Shown here: positions 15,607 through 24,022 of the stretch, piece by piece
Position numbering within the stretch: position 1 is the stretch's first letter
Layout: each line of letters starts with the position of its first letter
Assembly: GCA_944354535.1 (NCBI GenBank)
Contig: CALVPY010000012.1
Coordinates: 1-62,565 of the forward strand
Direction: 5' to 3'
Length of the DNA: 62,565 nucleotides
From: an uncultured Clostridia bacterium
GTDB lineage: Bacteria; Bacillota; Clostridia; Christensenellales; Borkfalkiaceae
Made by a program: the position numbers and the translations under genes
The notes under the pieces: generated by a model
What the model saw: the letters and a program-made list of their open reading frames with translations, nothing else
Database searches by the model: none
Told to the model about the DNA's origin: nothing

Positions 15607-17292
15607 ATGAAAAAACTTTTGGCGTGTATCTGTTCGGCGGTCTTGCTGCTTGGCGCAGCCGCAGGCTGTACTCCCGCAGAGAAAGAGCCCGGAGACGACG
15701 GAGGGGATAAAGTGATCGACAGAACAAAGCTTGCACAGATCTCGCCTACCGTTTATGATGTCGATGAGATCGTCACGGCAGAGGAGACGGAAGCCGGCGA
15801 CGTTCAGAGCTGGCAGGCGCAGGTGTTTACGTCCAACGGCGGCAACAACGATGATCCCACACCGAACGCGGTCATCCACAGCCCCTGGCATACGCTTGAG
15901 ATCAACGGCACGCAGGTGCCCGTCTATACGGCGCGCTGCGGCAAGAGCTCCCATTCGTTCGCCTGGGTGGACGTCGTCGATCATCAGGACGATTTCATCC
16001 TCGAAGTCAAGCTCACCATGCACAGGACGTATGCGCAGTGTGTCGTGCTGCCCGAAAGCAGAGAGGTAAACGCCTCCGTCGACGGGAAAAATATCACGTC
16101 CTACATCAGGGCGTACGGGTCTTTCACCTATACCTTTGCGACAAATGAAAACGCGAAAGTGACCGACCCTACGATGACGCCTCTCACCATCATGGTCACA
16201 AAAGAGGAAAAGCTCGAAGTCCCCGTGGGATACGACGTACAGTACATCGAACCCGGCTATCACGAAAACAACGAGCTTGAATTTACCGAAGAGTATATGT
16301 ATTACGTCTTCCGTCCCGGCCTGCACGAGATCTGCAGCATCAACGTGCCTGCAAACAGCGTGCTATGGCTGGAAAAGGGCGCGTATCTCAAGTGCAGCGA
16401 CCGCCTGCTCGACCCCGACAACCCGAACGGCGGCTACAATACGCAGACGGCGATCCATATGCAGGACTGCGAAAACCCGCAGGTGCGCGGGCGCGGCCTG
16501 CTCGATATGGGCGAGGTGCTCGGCGGCGACGGCAAGTATAAGCACGTCGTCAATGCAACTCGCTGTCAGAGCCCCGTCGTTACAGGGCTTACCATCATCA
16601 ATGCCAACACCTGGACGATGTGTTTCTACAATAACGACGATGCGCTCATGGAATACAACCTCCTGCTCGCTTACAGGACATACAGCGACGGGCTCATGAT
16701 GAGCGAATGCCGCGACAGCGTCGGAAGATACAACTTCGTGCGCACGGGTGACGACGCGATCGAGTTCAAGGGCACGGGCTGGGGCGGCGCGGCCGTCGGC
16801 AGCAACTGCGTCTATGAATACAACGACTGCTGGACGGACAAGGGCAGCGGCTACTGCCTGACCTGGGAATCGGCGTGCGATATGGAGAACATGACCTTCC
16901 GCAACAATTCTCTCGGGTTCGCCCAGCCCACCTGGAGCAGCGGCAACAACGCGCTCGACTGCCGCCTCGGCACGGATGCGGAGTCGCGCTGGGGGGACGT
17001 CGTATTTCGGGATATCGAGATCTATCATGTGATCTCGCCCAACGTCATCATCACGCAGATGTCGGGCGTCGGCGCCATCCTTGATAATATCCTGTTTGAA
17101 AACATCACGGTAAAATCTACCGAGCTCGGCGTGTTCGCCTATACCATGACCCTCAGCGGGGGCGGCTCTATCTCCAATATCCAAATCAAAAATTATAACT
17201 TCTGCGGAAGGCTCATCACCGCCGAAGATATCGAAGATCCCGCCGTCATCAATATTGAGGGCGTGCTTGAACCCGACCTGACGATTTCCTGA
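15607..17292 (+). CDS. Beta-helix glycosidase-like lipoprotein (GH49/GH28-like)
   Basis: The 561-residue protein has a lipoprotein signal (lipobox AAGC, Cys about 21). After an N-terminal beta-sandwich-like region (about 45-215) comes a right-handed parallel beta-helix with repeated N-rich rungs and the motif VRTGDDAIEFKG (about 379-390). The paired Asp of the TGDD motif is typical of GH28 polygalacturonases and GH49 dextranase-type enzymes. I favour GH49-like because of the N-terminal domain, but cannot prove it. It would be tethered outside the membrane and cut or bind the polymer before uptake. It lies between the binding protein and the permeases of one transporter, which ties its substrate to that system. 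Confidence 0.65.
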   Translation: MKKLLACICSAVLLLGAAAGCTPAEKEPGDDGGDKVIDRTKLAQISPTVYDVDEIVTAEETEAGDVQSWQAQVFTSNGGNNDDPTPNAVIHSPWHTLEINGTQVPVYTARCGKSSHSFAWVDVVDHQDDFILEVKLTMHRTYAQCVVLPESREVNASVDGKNITSYIRAYGSFTYTFATNENAKVTDPTMTPLTIMVTKEEKLEVPVGYDVQYIEPGYHENNELEFTEEYMYYVFRPGLHEICSINVPANSVLWLEKGAYLKCSDRLLDPDNPNGGYNTQTAIHMQDCENPQVRGRGLLDMGEVLGGDGKYKHVVNATRCQSPVVTGLTIINANTWTMCFYNNDDALMEYNLLLAYRTYSDGLMMSECRDSVGRYNFVRTGDDAIEFKGTGWGGAAVGSNCVYEYNDCWTDKGSGYCLTWESACDMENMTFRNNSLGFAQPTWSSGNNALDCRLGTDAESRWGDVVFRDIEIYHVISPNVIITQMSGVGAILDNILFENITVKSTELGVFAYTMTLSGGGSISNIQIKNYNFCGRLITAEDIEDPAVINIEGVLEPDLTIS

Positions 17293-17312
17293 TGCAAAAA
17301 GGAGGACAAAGC

Positions 17313-18338
17313 ATGGAACGGAACGCAGAACATACGCAGCCTGCGGTATACGGATCTGCTCAAACTGCACTTCCTGCAAGCGAAGAGAAGGCGGGGAAGC
17401 GTCCCCCGTGGAAGAAGAGAGATCTGTGGCGGCGCATCGTCCGCAGCCGCCACATCTATCTCATGCTGCTTCCCGTCATACTCTTTTATATCATCTATTG
17501 CTATGTGCCGATGTACGGCGTCGTGCTCGCCTGGAAGGAGTGGCGCCCCAAGTACGGCATATGGGGCAGCCCCTGGATCGGCTGGGAAAACTTTGAAACG
17601 CTCTTTGCGCAGCAGCAGCTCACGCGCGCGATCAAAAATACCGTCGTCATCAGCCTGCTCAAACTGCTCATCTGTTTCCCGCTGCCCATCCTGTTTGCGC
17701 TGCTGCTCAATGAGATCACGGGAAGGCGGTTCAAGAAGGTCATCCAGACGTTCATGTATCTGCCCAACTTCATCTCCTGGGTCATTCTGGGCGGCATCGT
17801 CAAGACGCTGCTCTCCATGGACGACGGCCTCATCAACAACATCATCGCCGCGTGCGGAGGGGAGAGGGTGTCGTTTCTGACAAATCCCGATGCTTTCTAT
17901 TGGGTCCTCATCCTGTCGGAGATATGGAAGGGGACGGGCTGGGGGACGATCATCTACACGGCGGCGATCTCGGGGATCGATCCCACGCTCTATGAAGCCG
18001 CCAAGATGGACGGCTGTACGCGGGGCGGGTGCATCTTCCGCATCACCTTCCCCATGATCCTGCCCGTATGCACGGTCATGTTCATCATGCAGCTGAGCAA
18101 CATCATGAACGCGGGGTTCGACGCCGTTTATAACCTCTACAACAGAAATGTCTTTGAGACGGCGGATATCCTTGACACCTATGTCTACCGGCTGTTTACG
18201 GAGAGTTCGGGCGGGAACGGATATGCGCTGTCCACGGCAGTCAACTTCTTCAAATCGGCGATCAATTTCTGTTTCCTGATCGCGGGGAACATCATCACGA
18301 AGCGGATCAACGGTTACAGTATGTTTACGATCGACTGA
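17313..18338 (+). CDS. Sugar ABC transporter permease, LplB type
   Basis: The 341-residue permease has six or so membrane helices and the cytoplasmic EAA loop (LYEAAKMDGCTRGGCIFRITFP), which docks the ATPase. An ATG at 17292 overlaps the previous stop, but the ATG at 17313 has GGAGG at 17301-17305 and gives the better start. It forms a heterodimer with the next gene product. No ATPase gene is in the operon, as usual for CUT1 systems that share a common MsiK-type ATPase. Confidence 0.88.
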   Translation: MERNAEHTQPAVYGSAQTALPASEEKAGKRPPWKKRDLWRRIVRSRHIYLMLLPVILFYIIYCYVPMYGVVLAWKEWRPKYGIWGSPWIGWENFETLFAQQQLTRAIKNTVVISLLKLLICFPLPILFALLLNEITGRRFKKVIQTFMYLPNFISWVILGGIVKTLLSMDDGLINNIIAACGGERVSFLTNPDAFYWVLILSEIWKGTGWGTIIYTAAISGIDPTLYEAAKMDGCTRGGCIFRITFPMILPVCTVMFIMQLSNIMNAGFDAVYNLYNRNVFETADILDTYVYRLFTESSGGNGYALSTAVNFFKSAINFCFLIAGNIITKRINGYSMFTID

Positions 18339-18348
18339 GGAGGGCTCT

Positions 18349-19284
18349 ATGAATAAAGCTGAAAATCCCGAATACTGCGCCAAGATCGTTGACGGGAAGG
18401 TGACCTACGTCAAAAAACACAGGATGACGCCGTTTGATATTGTGCTCTATGTGTTTTTCGGGCTATTCGGACTATTGTGCATCTTTCCCGTCGTCTACCT
18501 GTTTCTTCTGAGCTTTGCTTCGAAGGCGGACTATCTGCAGGCGGGCACGACGACCGTCATCGTCCTTCCCTTCCACTTCAATTTTGAAAACTACAAAGTC
18601 ACGCTCTATCAGGACAACATCCTGCGGGCGTTCGCCATCTCCCTCTTCGTGACGGTGGTCTATGTGATCTATTCGCTCGTGCTTACGTCGCTGGGTGCCT
18701 ATGCGTTCACGAAAAAGAATGTTCCCGGGCTCAAGATCTTCTTCTATCTCATCGTATTCACGATGTTCTTCGGCGGCGGGCTCGTGCCGCTCTATCTCAC
18801 CATCGGCGATACGGTGGGGACGGACAATCTCGTGAGCCTCATCGTTCCGTTCGGCATCAATACGTTCAACATGATCATCCTGCGCAACTTCTTCAATCAG
18901 GTGCCCGAGGACATCATCGATTCCTGCCGCCTTGACGGCGCGGGAGAGTGGCGCATCCTCTTTTATTTCGTGATCCCGCTCTCCAAGGCGGGCATCGCGA
19001 CGATCATGCTGTACTATCTGGTGGCGAAGTGGGACGACTGGTATTGGCCTTCCATCCTGCTCGCCAACAGCAAGGAGCTTTCCCCGCTTGCGCTGAAGAT
19101 CCGCGAAGGGCTCAACAATGCCCGCGGCGAAGGGCAGGGCGGCGGCTGGGATCCTACGCGCGTCTTTGAGCAGGGGTCCAATGCTGCGATGATGATCATC
19201 GGGCTCGTTCCCATCATGGCGATCTATCCCTTCCTTCAGAAGTACTTTTCAAAGGGCGTCATGGTGGGCGCGATCAAGAGCTGA
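18349..19284 (+). CDS. Sugar ABC transporter permease, LplC/YtcP type
   Basis: The 311-residue product is the second permease half. It has about six membrane helices and an EAA-like loop (IIDSCRLDGAGEWRILFYFVIP) at about residues 190-210. A good ribosome site (GAGGAGGG) precedes the ATG, 10 bp after the first permease. The C-terminus KGVMVGAIKS is typical of this subfamily. Confidence 0.88.
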   Translation: MNKAENPEYCAKIVDGKVTYVKKHRMTPFDIVLYVFFGLFGLLCIFPVVYLFLLSFASKADYLQAGTTTVIVLPFHFNFENYKVTLYQDNILRAFAISLFVTVVYVIYSLVLTSLGAYAFTKKNVPGLKIFFYLIVFTMFFGGGLVPLYLTIGDTVGTDNLVSLIVPFGINTFNMIILRNFFNQVPEDIIDSCRLDGAGEWRILFYFVIPLSKAGIATIMLYYLVAKWDDWYWPSILLANSKELSPLALKIREGLNNARGEGQGGGWDPTRVFEQGSNAAMMIIGLVPIMAIYPFLQKYFSKGVMVGAIKS

Positions 19285-19293
19285 AAAAAGATC

Positions 19294-19310
19294 TGCCGCA
19301 TCCTGCGGCA
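19294..19310 (+). other. Small intercistronic hairpin
   Basis: TGCCGCA-TCC-TGCGGCA forms a 7-bp stem between the permease and GH36 genes. It is followed by A, not T, so a role in mRNA processing or stability is more likely than termination. Confidence 0.4.
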
Positions 19311-19321
19311 CAAAAAGGGTT

Positions 19322-21448
19322 ATGGTCACGATCGACAAAAAATTATTTTCGTTCGGAGATATGGTCGCGGTCTTTGCCACGATCGAAGGTGTAACGCAGT
19401 TTCTGCTCGTTCCCAAGGGGGATGAGGATGCGCTCGTCGATGAAAAGCTGGCGGGGGTCAGCCCGCTCGGCTGCAGGATCGACAACGAGCCCATGATGCA
19501 TATCGCCCTTTCGGGCGACGGATTTGCGCGCGATTTTACCTCGGGTACGACGCTGCGCAATTCGGATACCGCGTTTTCGCTCCGCCTTGTCTCGCAGGAG
19601 CTGTCCGAGACGGAGGAGGCAGTCACCCTTGTCTCCCGCTTTGAAAACGGGAAGGGGCTCATCGCAAGGCAGCATCTGCGCCTCGTACGCGGGCAGCGCG
19701 CGATAGAAGTTTATAACGAACTCGAAAACACGGGCGAAACGGTCACGGTGGAGGCATTCCCCGCCTTCGATCTTTCCTGCATTTCCCCGTTCAGCCGCTT
19801 TCACGATCCGAGCAAGCTCGTCTTGCATAAGCTCCTGAGCAATTGGAGCGGAGAGGGGAAACTGTATTCCGTCACGACCGACCGCCTCGCGTTCGAACCG
19901 TCGTGGTCGGGGCTGGGCATCCGCACGGAAAAATGGAGCCAGACGGGCACTATGCCCGCACGCGGTCAGCTTCCCTTCGTTGCGCTCGAAGATCTCTCGC
20001 GCGGCATCTGCTGGGCGGCCGCCATGGAAGCGCCTGCCTCGTGGGTCATCGAAACGGTGTTCCGCAACGGAAATCTTTCCGTCGGCGGCGGCATGGGGGA
20101 CTATCTCTCGGCGCATTGGCGCAAAGTCCTCCGCACGGGGGAGACGCTCTGCACCGACAAGGCCTTTTTGACCGTGGTACGCGGCGGGCTCAACCGGGCG
20201 TGCGACCGCCTTGTCAAGGCGTATGACGATCCGCAGGACTGCAAGCCTTCGGAATACGATCTGCCCATCCTGTACAACGAGTACTGTTATTCGTGGGCAG
20301 ATCCTCATCTCGATAAACTGAGAAAGATGATCCCCGTGGCAAAGCGGCTCGGGTGCAGGTATTTCGTCATGGACGACGGGTGGTTCCGCGATACATACGG
20401 CTCTGCTACGCGCGTCATCGGCGATTGGGACTGCGACGAGACGGTATTTCCCGAAGGGATGCGGAAGTTCAGCGAGGAGCTGCGCGCGTCGGGGATGGCA
20501 CTTGGCCTGTGGTTCGAGTTCGAGGGCGTGAGCACGCAGAGCAAGATCTTTTGCGAACATCCCGAATATATGCTCACCTATGACGGGAAGATCATCGATC
20601 ACCGCGGCAGGGCGTTCTTAGACTTCCGCAAGCCCGAAGTACACGAATACCTCCGGAAAAAGGTGATCGGAACGCTGATAGAAAACAAGATCGGCTATAT
20701 GAAGGTCGACTACAACGAGAACGTCGGTCTGGGTGCGGACGGCGCGGAGAGCTACGGTGAGGCTCTGCGCTGCCATATGCAGAGCGTGCTGCAGTTTTAC
20801 GCGGAGATCAAGCGCGAGCTGCCCGATCTCGTCCTGGAGATCTGTTCCTCGGGCGGGATGCGGCATGAGCCGAAGTTCCTCCGCCTTGCAGATATGGTCT
20901 CCTTCTCGGATGCGCACGAGAATGCGGGAGGGGTGAACGTGGCGTGCAATCTCCACCGCTTTATCCCGCCCCGTAAACTGCAGATCTGGGCGACCATCCG
21001 CGATGATGATACGGAAGAGGACGTCTGCTTCACCGCGGCAAAGGCGATGCTCGGCCGCTATTGCCTTTCGGGCGATCTTGCAGGGCGTTCGGAGGCGGTC
21101 ACTTCCGCTTTGGAGCGGGCGTCTGGCTTTTACCGCTCCGTTGTTCCCATCATCCGCGACGGCGTCACGACGGTGATCGAAGACAGTGAGATCGGCTCCT
21201 ATCTCAACGGCCGCGGCCGCACCTGGCTGATCAGGGAATCGTCGGACGGGCGCGAGAAGCTCGTCTATGCCTATGCGATCGAAGCGCCCTGCGCGAAGTT
21301 TGAGATCGAAGTGCGCGACTTCTGTGTCAAAGACCACTTCCATGCGCCTGCCGATCTTATTTTGGCGCACGGTGTTCTGAAGTTTACTGCGGGCTCCTGC
21401 CCCCGTTGGGGCTGCGTGGTCCGGTTGGAACGAAAGGGAGGTGTCTGA
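19322..21448 (+). CDS. Alpha-galactosidase, GH36
   Basis: The 708-residue enzyme hydrolyses terminal alpha-galactosides. It has an N-terminal beta-supersandwich, then a TIM barrel with FVMDDGWF, the nucleophile block YMKVDYNEN (D463), the LEICSSGGMR block and the acid/base Asp in VSFSDAHEN (D530), followed by a C-terminal beta domain. There is no signal peptide, so it acts on imported oligosaccharides. Position after the permeases supports raffinose-like, galactomannan or galactose-decorated substrates. An alpha-N-acetylgalactosaminidase specificity is also possible within this clan. Confidence 0.9.
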   Translation: MVTIDKKLFSFGDMVAVFATIEGVTQFLLVPKGDEDALVDEKLAGVSPLGCRIDNEPMMHIALSGDGFARDFTSGTTLRNSDTAFSLRLVSQELSETEEAVTLVSRFENGKGLIARQHLRLVRGQRAIEVYNELENTGETVTVEAFPAFDLSCISPFSRFHDPSKLVLHKLLSNWSGEGKLYSVTTDRLAFEPSWSGLGIRTEKWSQTGTMPARGQLPFVALEDLSRGICWAAAMEAPASWVIETVFRNGNLSVGGGMGDYLSAHWRKVLRTGETLCTDKAFLTVVRGGLNRACDRLVKAYDDPQDCKPSEYDLPILYNEYCYSWADPHLDKLRKMIPVAKRLGCRYFVMDDGWFRDTYGSATRVIGDWDCDETVFPEGMRKFSEELRASGMALGLWFEFEGVSTQSKIFCEHPEYMLTYDGKIIDHRGRAFLDFRKPEVHEYLRKKVIGTLIENKIGYMKVDYNENVGLGADGAESYGEALRCHMQSVLQFYAEIKRELPDLVLEICSSGGMRHEPKFLRLADMVSFSDAHENAGGVNVACNLHRFIPPRKLQIWATIRDDDTEEDVCFTAAKAMLGRYCLSGDLAGRSEAVTSALERASGFYRSVVPIIRDGVTTVIEDSEIGSYLNGRGRTWLIRESSDGREKLVYAYAIEAPCAKFEIEVRDFCVKDHFHAPADLILAHGVLKFTAGSCPRWGCVVRLERKGGV

Positions 21449-21451
21449 GCC

Positions 21452-22279
21452 ATGCGTGCCGAAGAGATCAGGATCCGCGATCCGTTCATTTATTTGGAGG
21501 ACGGCGTCTATTATCTTCTGGGAACGACGGGGAATGACTGCTGGAATCAGGGCAGCAACTTTTCCCTGTACACCTCCCGCGATCTCACGAATTTCGAGTT
21601 TTCGGGCCTTTTGGTCGAAAAGGGCGTTCTGGACGGCTATAAACAGCTCTGGGCGCCCGAGCTCCATAAATTTCGGGGAAAGTACTATCTCATCGTTTCC
21701 CTTTTTCGGCCGGACAGGCGGCGGGGGAGCATGATCCTTGCTGCCGACAGCGTGCGCGGGCCCTTCGTTCCGCTCACGGGAGAGTATATCACGCCGCAGG
21801 GCTGGCTGTGCCTCGATGCGACGCTGTTTGTCTCAAACGGCAAGCCCTATCTGTATTTTTCCAATGAGTGGGTGGACCCTATTACGGCGGACGGGGACGG
21901 CTCGCTGTATGTCGCCGCGCTTTCGGACGATCTGAAGACGCTTGCCTCGCGCCCGAAAAAGATCGTGAGCGGAAAATACTGCGGGTTTTCCCGCGAGGTG
22001 CGTTCGGGAGAGGCGGCGGGCTACGTCGCAGAGGGGCCGTTTGCGGTCGAAGAGGACGGAAAGATCGCCCTCTATTGGTCAACTTTTTCGAAAGACGGCT
22101 ACTGCGTTGCCAAGAGCACCGCGGCCGACGTATTCGGCGAATATACCTTTGAGAGAATGATCTTCGAGCGCGACGGCGGCCATGCCATGGCGTTTACCGA
22201 TCTCAACGGCAGGAGAAAGATCGTGCTCCATCAGCCGAATACCTCCCCCGACGAGCGCATGAAGGTGTTTGAGCTCTAA
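21452..22279 (+). CDS. Glycoside hydrolase family 43 enzyme
   Basis: The 275-residue protein is a single five-bladed beta-propeller GH43 domain. The three catalytic acids are visible: D10 in RIRDPF (base), D122 in CLDATLF (pKa modulator) and E194 in VAEGPF (acid). GH43 enzymes usually release arabinose or xylose. It lacks a signal peptide. Its ribosome site GGAGGTG lies inside the end of the GH36 gene, 3 bp separate the two genes, and it is the last gene of the operon. Confidence 0.88.
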   Translation: MRAEEIRIRDPFIYLEDGVYYLLGTTGNDCWNQGSNFSLYTSRDLTNFEFSGLLVEKGVLDGYKQLWAPELHKFRGKYYLIVSLFRPDRRRGSMILAADSVRGPFVPLTGEYITPQGWLCLDATLFVSNGKPYLYFSNEWVDPITADGDGSLYVAALSDDLKTLASRPKKIVSGKYCGFSREVRSGEAAGYVAEGPFAVEEDGKIALYWSTFSKDGYCVAKSTAADVFGEYTFERMIFERDGGHAMAFTDLNGRRKIVLHQPNTSPDERMKVFEL

Positions 22280-22327
22280 GACGATCGTTTCAGACACAAG
22301 ACAAAGAGAATGAGCAGGGCATGAAAA

Positions 22328-22358
22328 AAAGTGTATGGGCAACTGGCTCATACACTTT
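22328..22358. terminator. Hairpin ending the CAZyme operon and a minus-strand remnant
   Basis: A 10-bp stem AAAGTGTATG/CATACACTTT (22328-22337 with 22349-22358) has an 11-nt loop. The plus-strand A run just to its left gives a strong T-tract on the minus strand, so it is best as a minus-strand terminator; it may also stop the plus-strand operon. Confidence 0.6.
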
Positions 22359-22362
22359 ATCG

Positions 22363-22510
22363 TTATCTTTTGAGTTTGTGGCGTAGGACGGTGGCTATGT
22401 CGACCTTATAGACAATATCTGTCACGCGTCCTTTGTTGTGACTCCGGGATGCAAGACGACGATTACACAGCGCTTGTTTTATGAGTCTGCCTGAAAAAGA
22501 TATTGGAAAT
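22363..22510 (-). pseudogene. Possible C-terminal gene remnant
   Basis: On the minus strand a stop-free stretch ends in ...DIVYKVDIATVLRHKLKR and a TAA (22365-22363), directly followed by a minus-strand terminator. It has no start and is cut off at the promoter of the next gene, so it looks like the 3' end of a lost gene. I do not recognise the family, and chance is possible. Confidence 0.25.
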
Positions 22511-22512
22511 AC

Positions 22513-22555
22513 TTGATTTTCTTTTTGTTTTTGGCTATAATAATATCAGATATTA
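22513..22555 (+). promoter_or_regulatory. Promoter of the second orphan ATPase, with a palindrome at the start site
   Basis: TTGATT (22513-22518) and TATAAT (22536-22541) are 17 bp apart. The palindrome TAATATC-A-GATATTA (22541-22555) covers the expected transcription start and looks like an operator. Confidence 0.65.
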
Positions 22556-22577
22556 AAATAGTCAAATAGGCGGTAAT

Positions 22578-23801
22578 ATGTACAGGAAAAGGCATGCAGA
22601 ATCTGCGGTGAAAAAACTTTCAGAAATGTTCGGAGCGGTTCTTGTCGCGGGCCCGAGGCAGGTCGGGAAAACGACGATGCTGAGGGCGCTGACGAAGAAC
22701 ATTTGTTATGTGACGCTTGATGATATGATCGTGCGGACTGCCGCGCAGGAACAAAGCGGAACATTTTTCAAGGATAATCCTCCGCCCATTTTCGTGGATG
22801 AAATTCAAAAGGCGCCCGTTCTCTTTGAACAGATCAAATTGTATATTGATCGCGACCGCAAGAAAGGACAGTTTTATATGTGCGGTTCGCAGCAGCTCAG
22901 GATGATGAAAGGCGTTTCGGAATCGCTTTCGGGCAGGATCGGGCTGCTGACATTGCTCGGATATTCTTTGAGGGAAATATACGGGGTTGATTTCGACCTT
23001 CCGTTCCTTCCGACGGAAGAGTATTTTGCGAAAAGAAGAGCCAGCCTTAAAAACATGGAATACGCTGATGTCTGGAAAATCATTCATCGCGGAAGTATGC
23101 CGGAACTTTGCGAAAATCCGGAATATGATTGGCAGATGTTCTATGGAGCATATCTGCGCACGTATATCGAAAGAGACGTCTGCGATTTGGCTGAGATTGG
23201 TGACAGTATAAAATTTTCAAAGTTTATGATAGCCGTTGCTGCGATGTCCGGAAACCTTTTGAACAAGGCGTCACTTGCGAGAGACTTGGGGATATCTGAA
23301 CCTACGGCGGAAAGATGGCTCAGCATTCTTGTAGCGTCAAACATTGTTTATCTGTTGCAGCCATATTCTAACAACATGACGAAGCGAGCAATCAAAACGC
23401 CAAAGGTTTATTTTCTCGATACTGGACTTGCCGCTTATCTGACCAAATGGAATACGCCCGATGTCCTGAAAAACGGAGCTATGGCCGGCGCATTCTTTGA
23501 AAGTTTCGTTATTTCGGAAATCATAAAGAGTTATTATAACAGAGGGATCCTTGAGCCGCCGATATATTTCTATCGCGATAAAGAGATGAACGAAATCGAC
23601 CTTATTATAGAGGAGGGAGGAAAACTTTATCCCATTGAAATAAAAAAGCACGCTGATCCTGCGCGGAGAGATATTGAGGCATTTGACCTGCTTGACAAAA
23701 TCGGCGGGGCCAAGCGCGGCAGCGGCGGCGTAATTTGTTTATACGATAACCTCATAACGCTGAAAGGGGAGGATCGTGTCATTCCTGTTCAATATCTATA
23801 A
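22578..23801 (+). CDS. AAA_14/DUF4143 family ATPase
   Basis: The 407-residue protein is a compact member of the same broad class as the gene at 1995. Walker A is AGPRQVGKTT (about residues 24-33), Walker B is PPIFVDEIQ (about 73-81), and a CGSQQ sensor-like motif follows at about 101. A winged-helix-like segment (about 228-255) precedes the DUF4143 region, which ends in EIDLIIEEGGKLYPIEIKK, a nuclease-like Asp...Glu-x-Lys core. It stands alone between its own promoter and a terminator. Role unproven. Confidence 0.82.
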   Translation: MYRKRHAESAVKKLSEMFGAVLVAGPRQVGKTTMLRALTKNICYVTLDDMIVRTAAQEQSGTFFKDNPPPIFVDEIQKAPVLFEQIKLYIDRDRKKGQFYMCGSQQLRMMKGVSESLSGRIGLLTLLGYSLREIYGVDFDLPFLPTEEYFAKRRASLKNMEYADVWKIIHRGSMPELCENPEYDWQMFYGAYLRTYIERDVCDLAEIGDSIKFSKFMIAVAAMSGNLLNKASLARDLGISEPTAERWLSILVASNIVYLLQPYSNNMTKRAIKTPKVYFLDTGLAAYLTKWNTPDVLKNGAMAGAFFESFVISEIIKSYYNRGILEPPIYFYRDKEMNEIDLIIEEGGKLYPIEIKKHADPARRDIEAFDLLDKIGGAKRGSGGVICLYDNLITLKGEDRVIPVQYL

Positions 23802-23806
23802 TATCA

Positions 23807-23832
23807 AAGCCTGCGGAAATTTCCTCAGGCTT
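23807..23832 (+). terminator. Terminator-like hairpin after the ATPase gene
   Basis: AAGCCTG/CAGGCTT plus an inner GGAA/TTCC form a hairpin 5 bp after the stop codon, followed by an AT-rich but not pure T tail. Confidence 0.5.
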
Positions 23833-23944
23833 ATATTATGTCCAACAGCCTGCACTTGCTGATATTTGACAAAGGAATTATCCGTACAGCATCAGACTCG
23901 AATATCGAGAGCGGTCGGGTCGGAAAGTAATTTCCAAAGATATG

Positions 23945-23983
23945 AAAAAAGTTGGGATGCAGGGATGCATTCCAACTTTTTTT
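23945..23983. terminator. Bidirectional terminator between ATPase and the aryl-CoA operon
   Basis: An 11-bp stem (23951-23961 with 23966-23976) with loop GGGA is flanked by A6 and T7, so it can terminate transcripts from both sides. It lies about 40 bp after the stop of the minus-strand acyl-CoA synthetase gene. Confidence 0.75.
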
Positions 23984-24022
23984 GGTGCGGGTTATCGTGT
24001 TCCTTTTTAGAGGACGGAAGGA

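Noticed and set aside
11082-15608. 1508-codon stop-free frame on the minus strand
   Set aside because: It is antisense to two well-supported genes (LamG protein and binding protein) with signal peptides and ribosome sites. Its translation is rich in His, Arg and Val without domains, as expected from GC-biased codons on the other strand.
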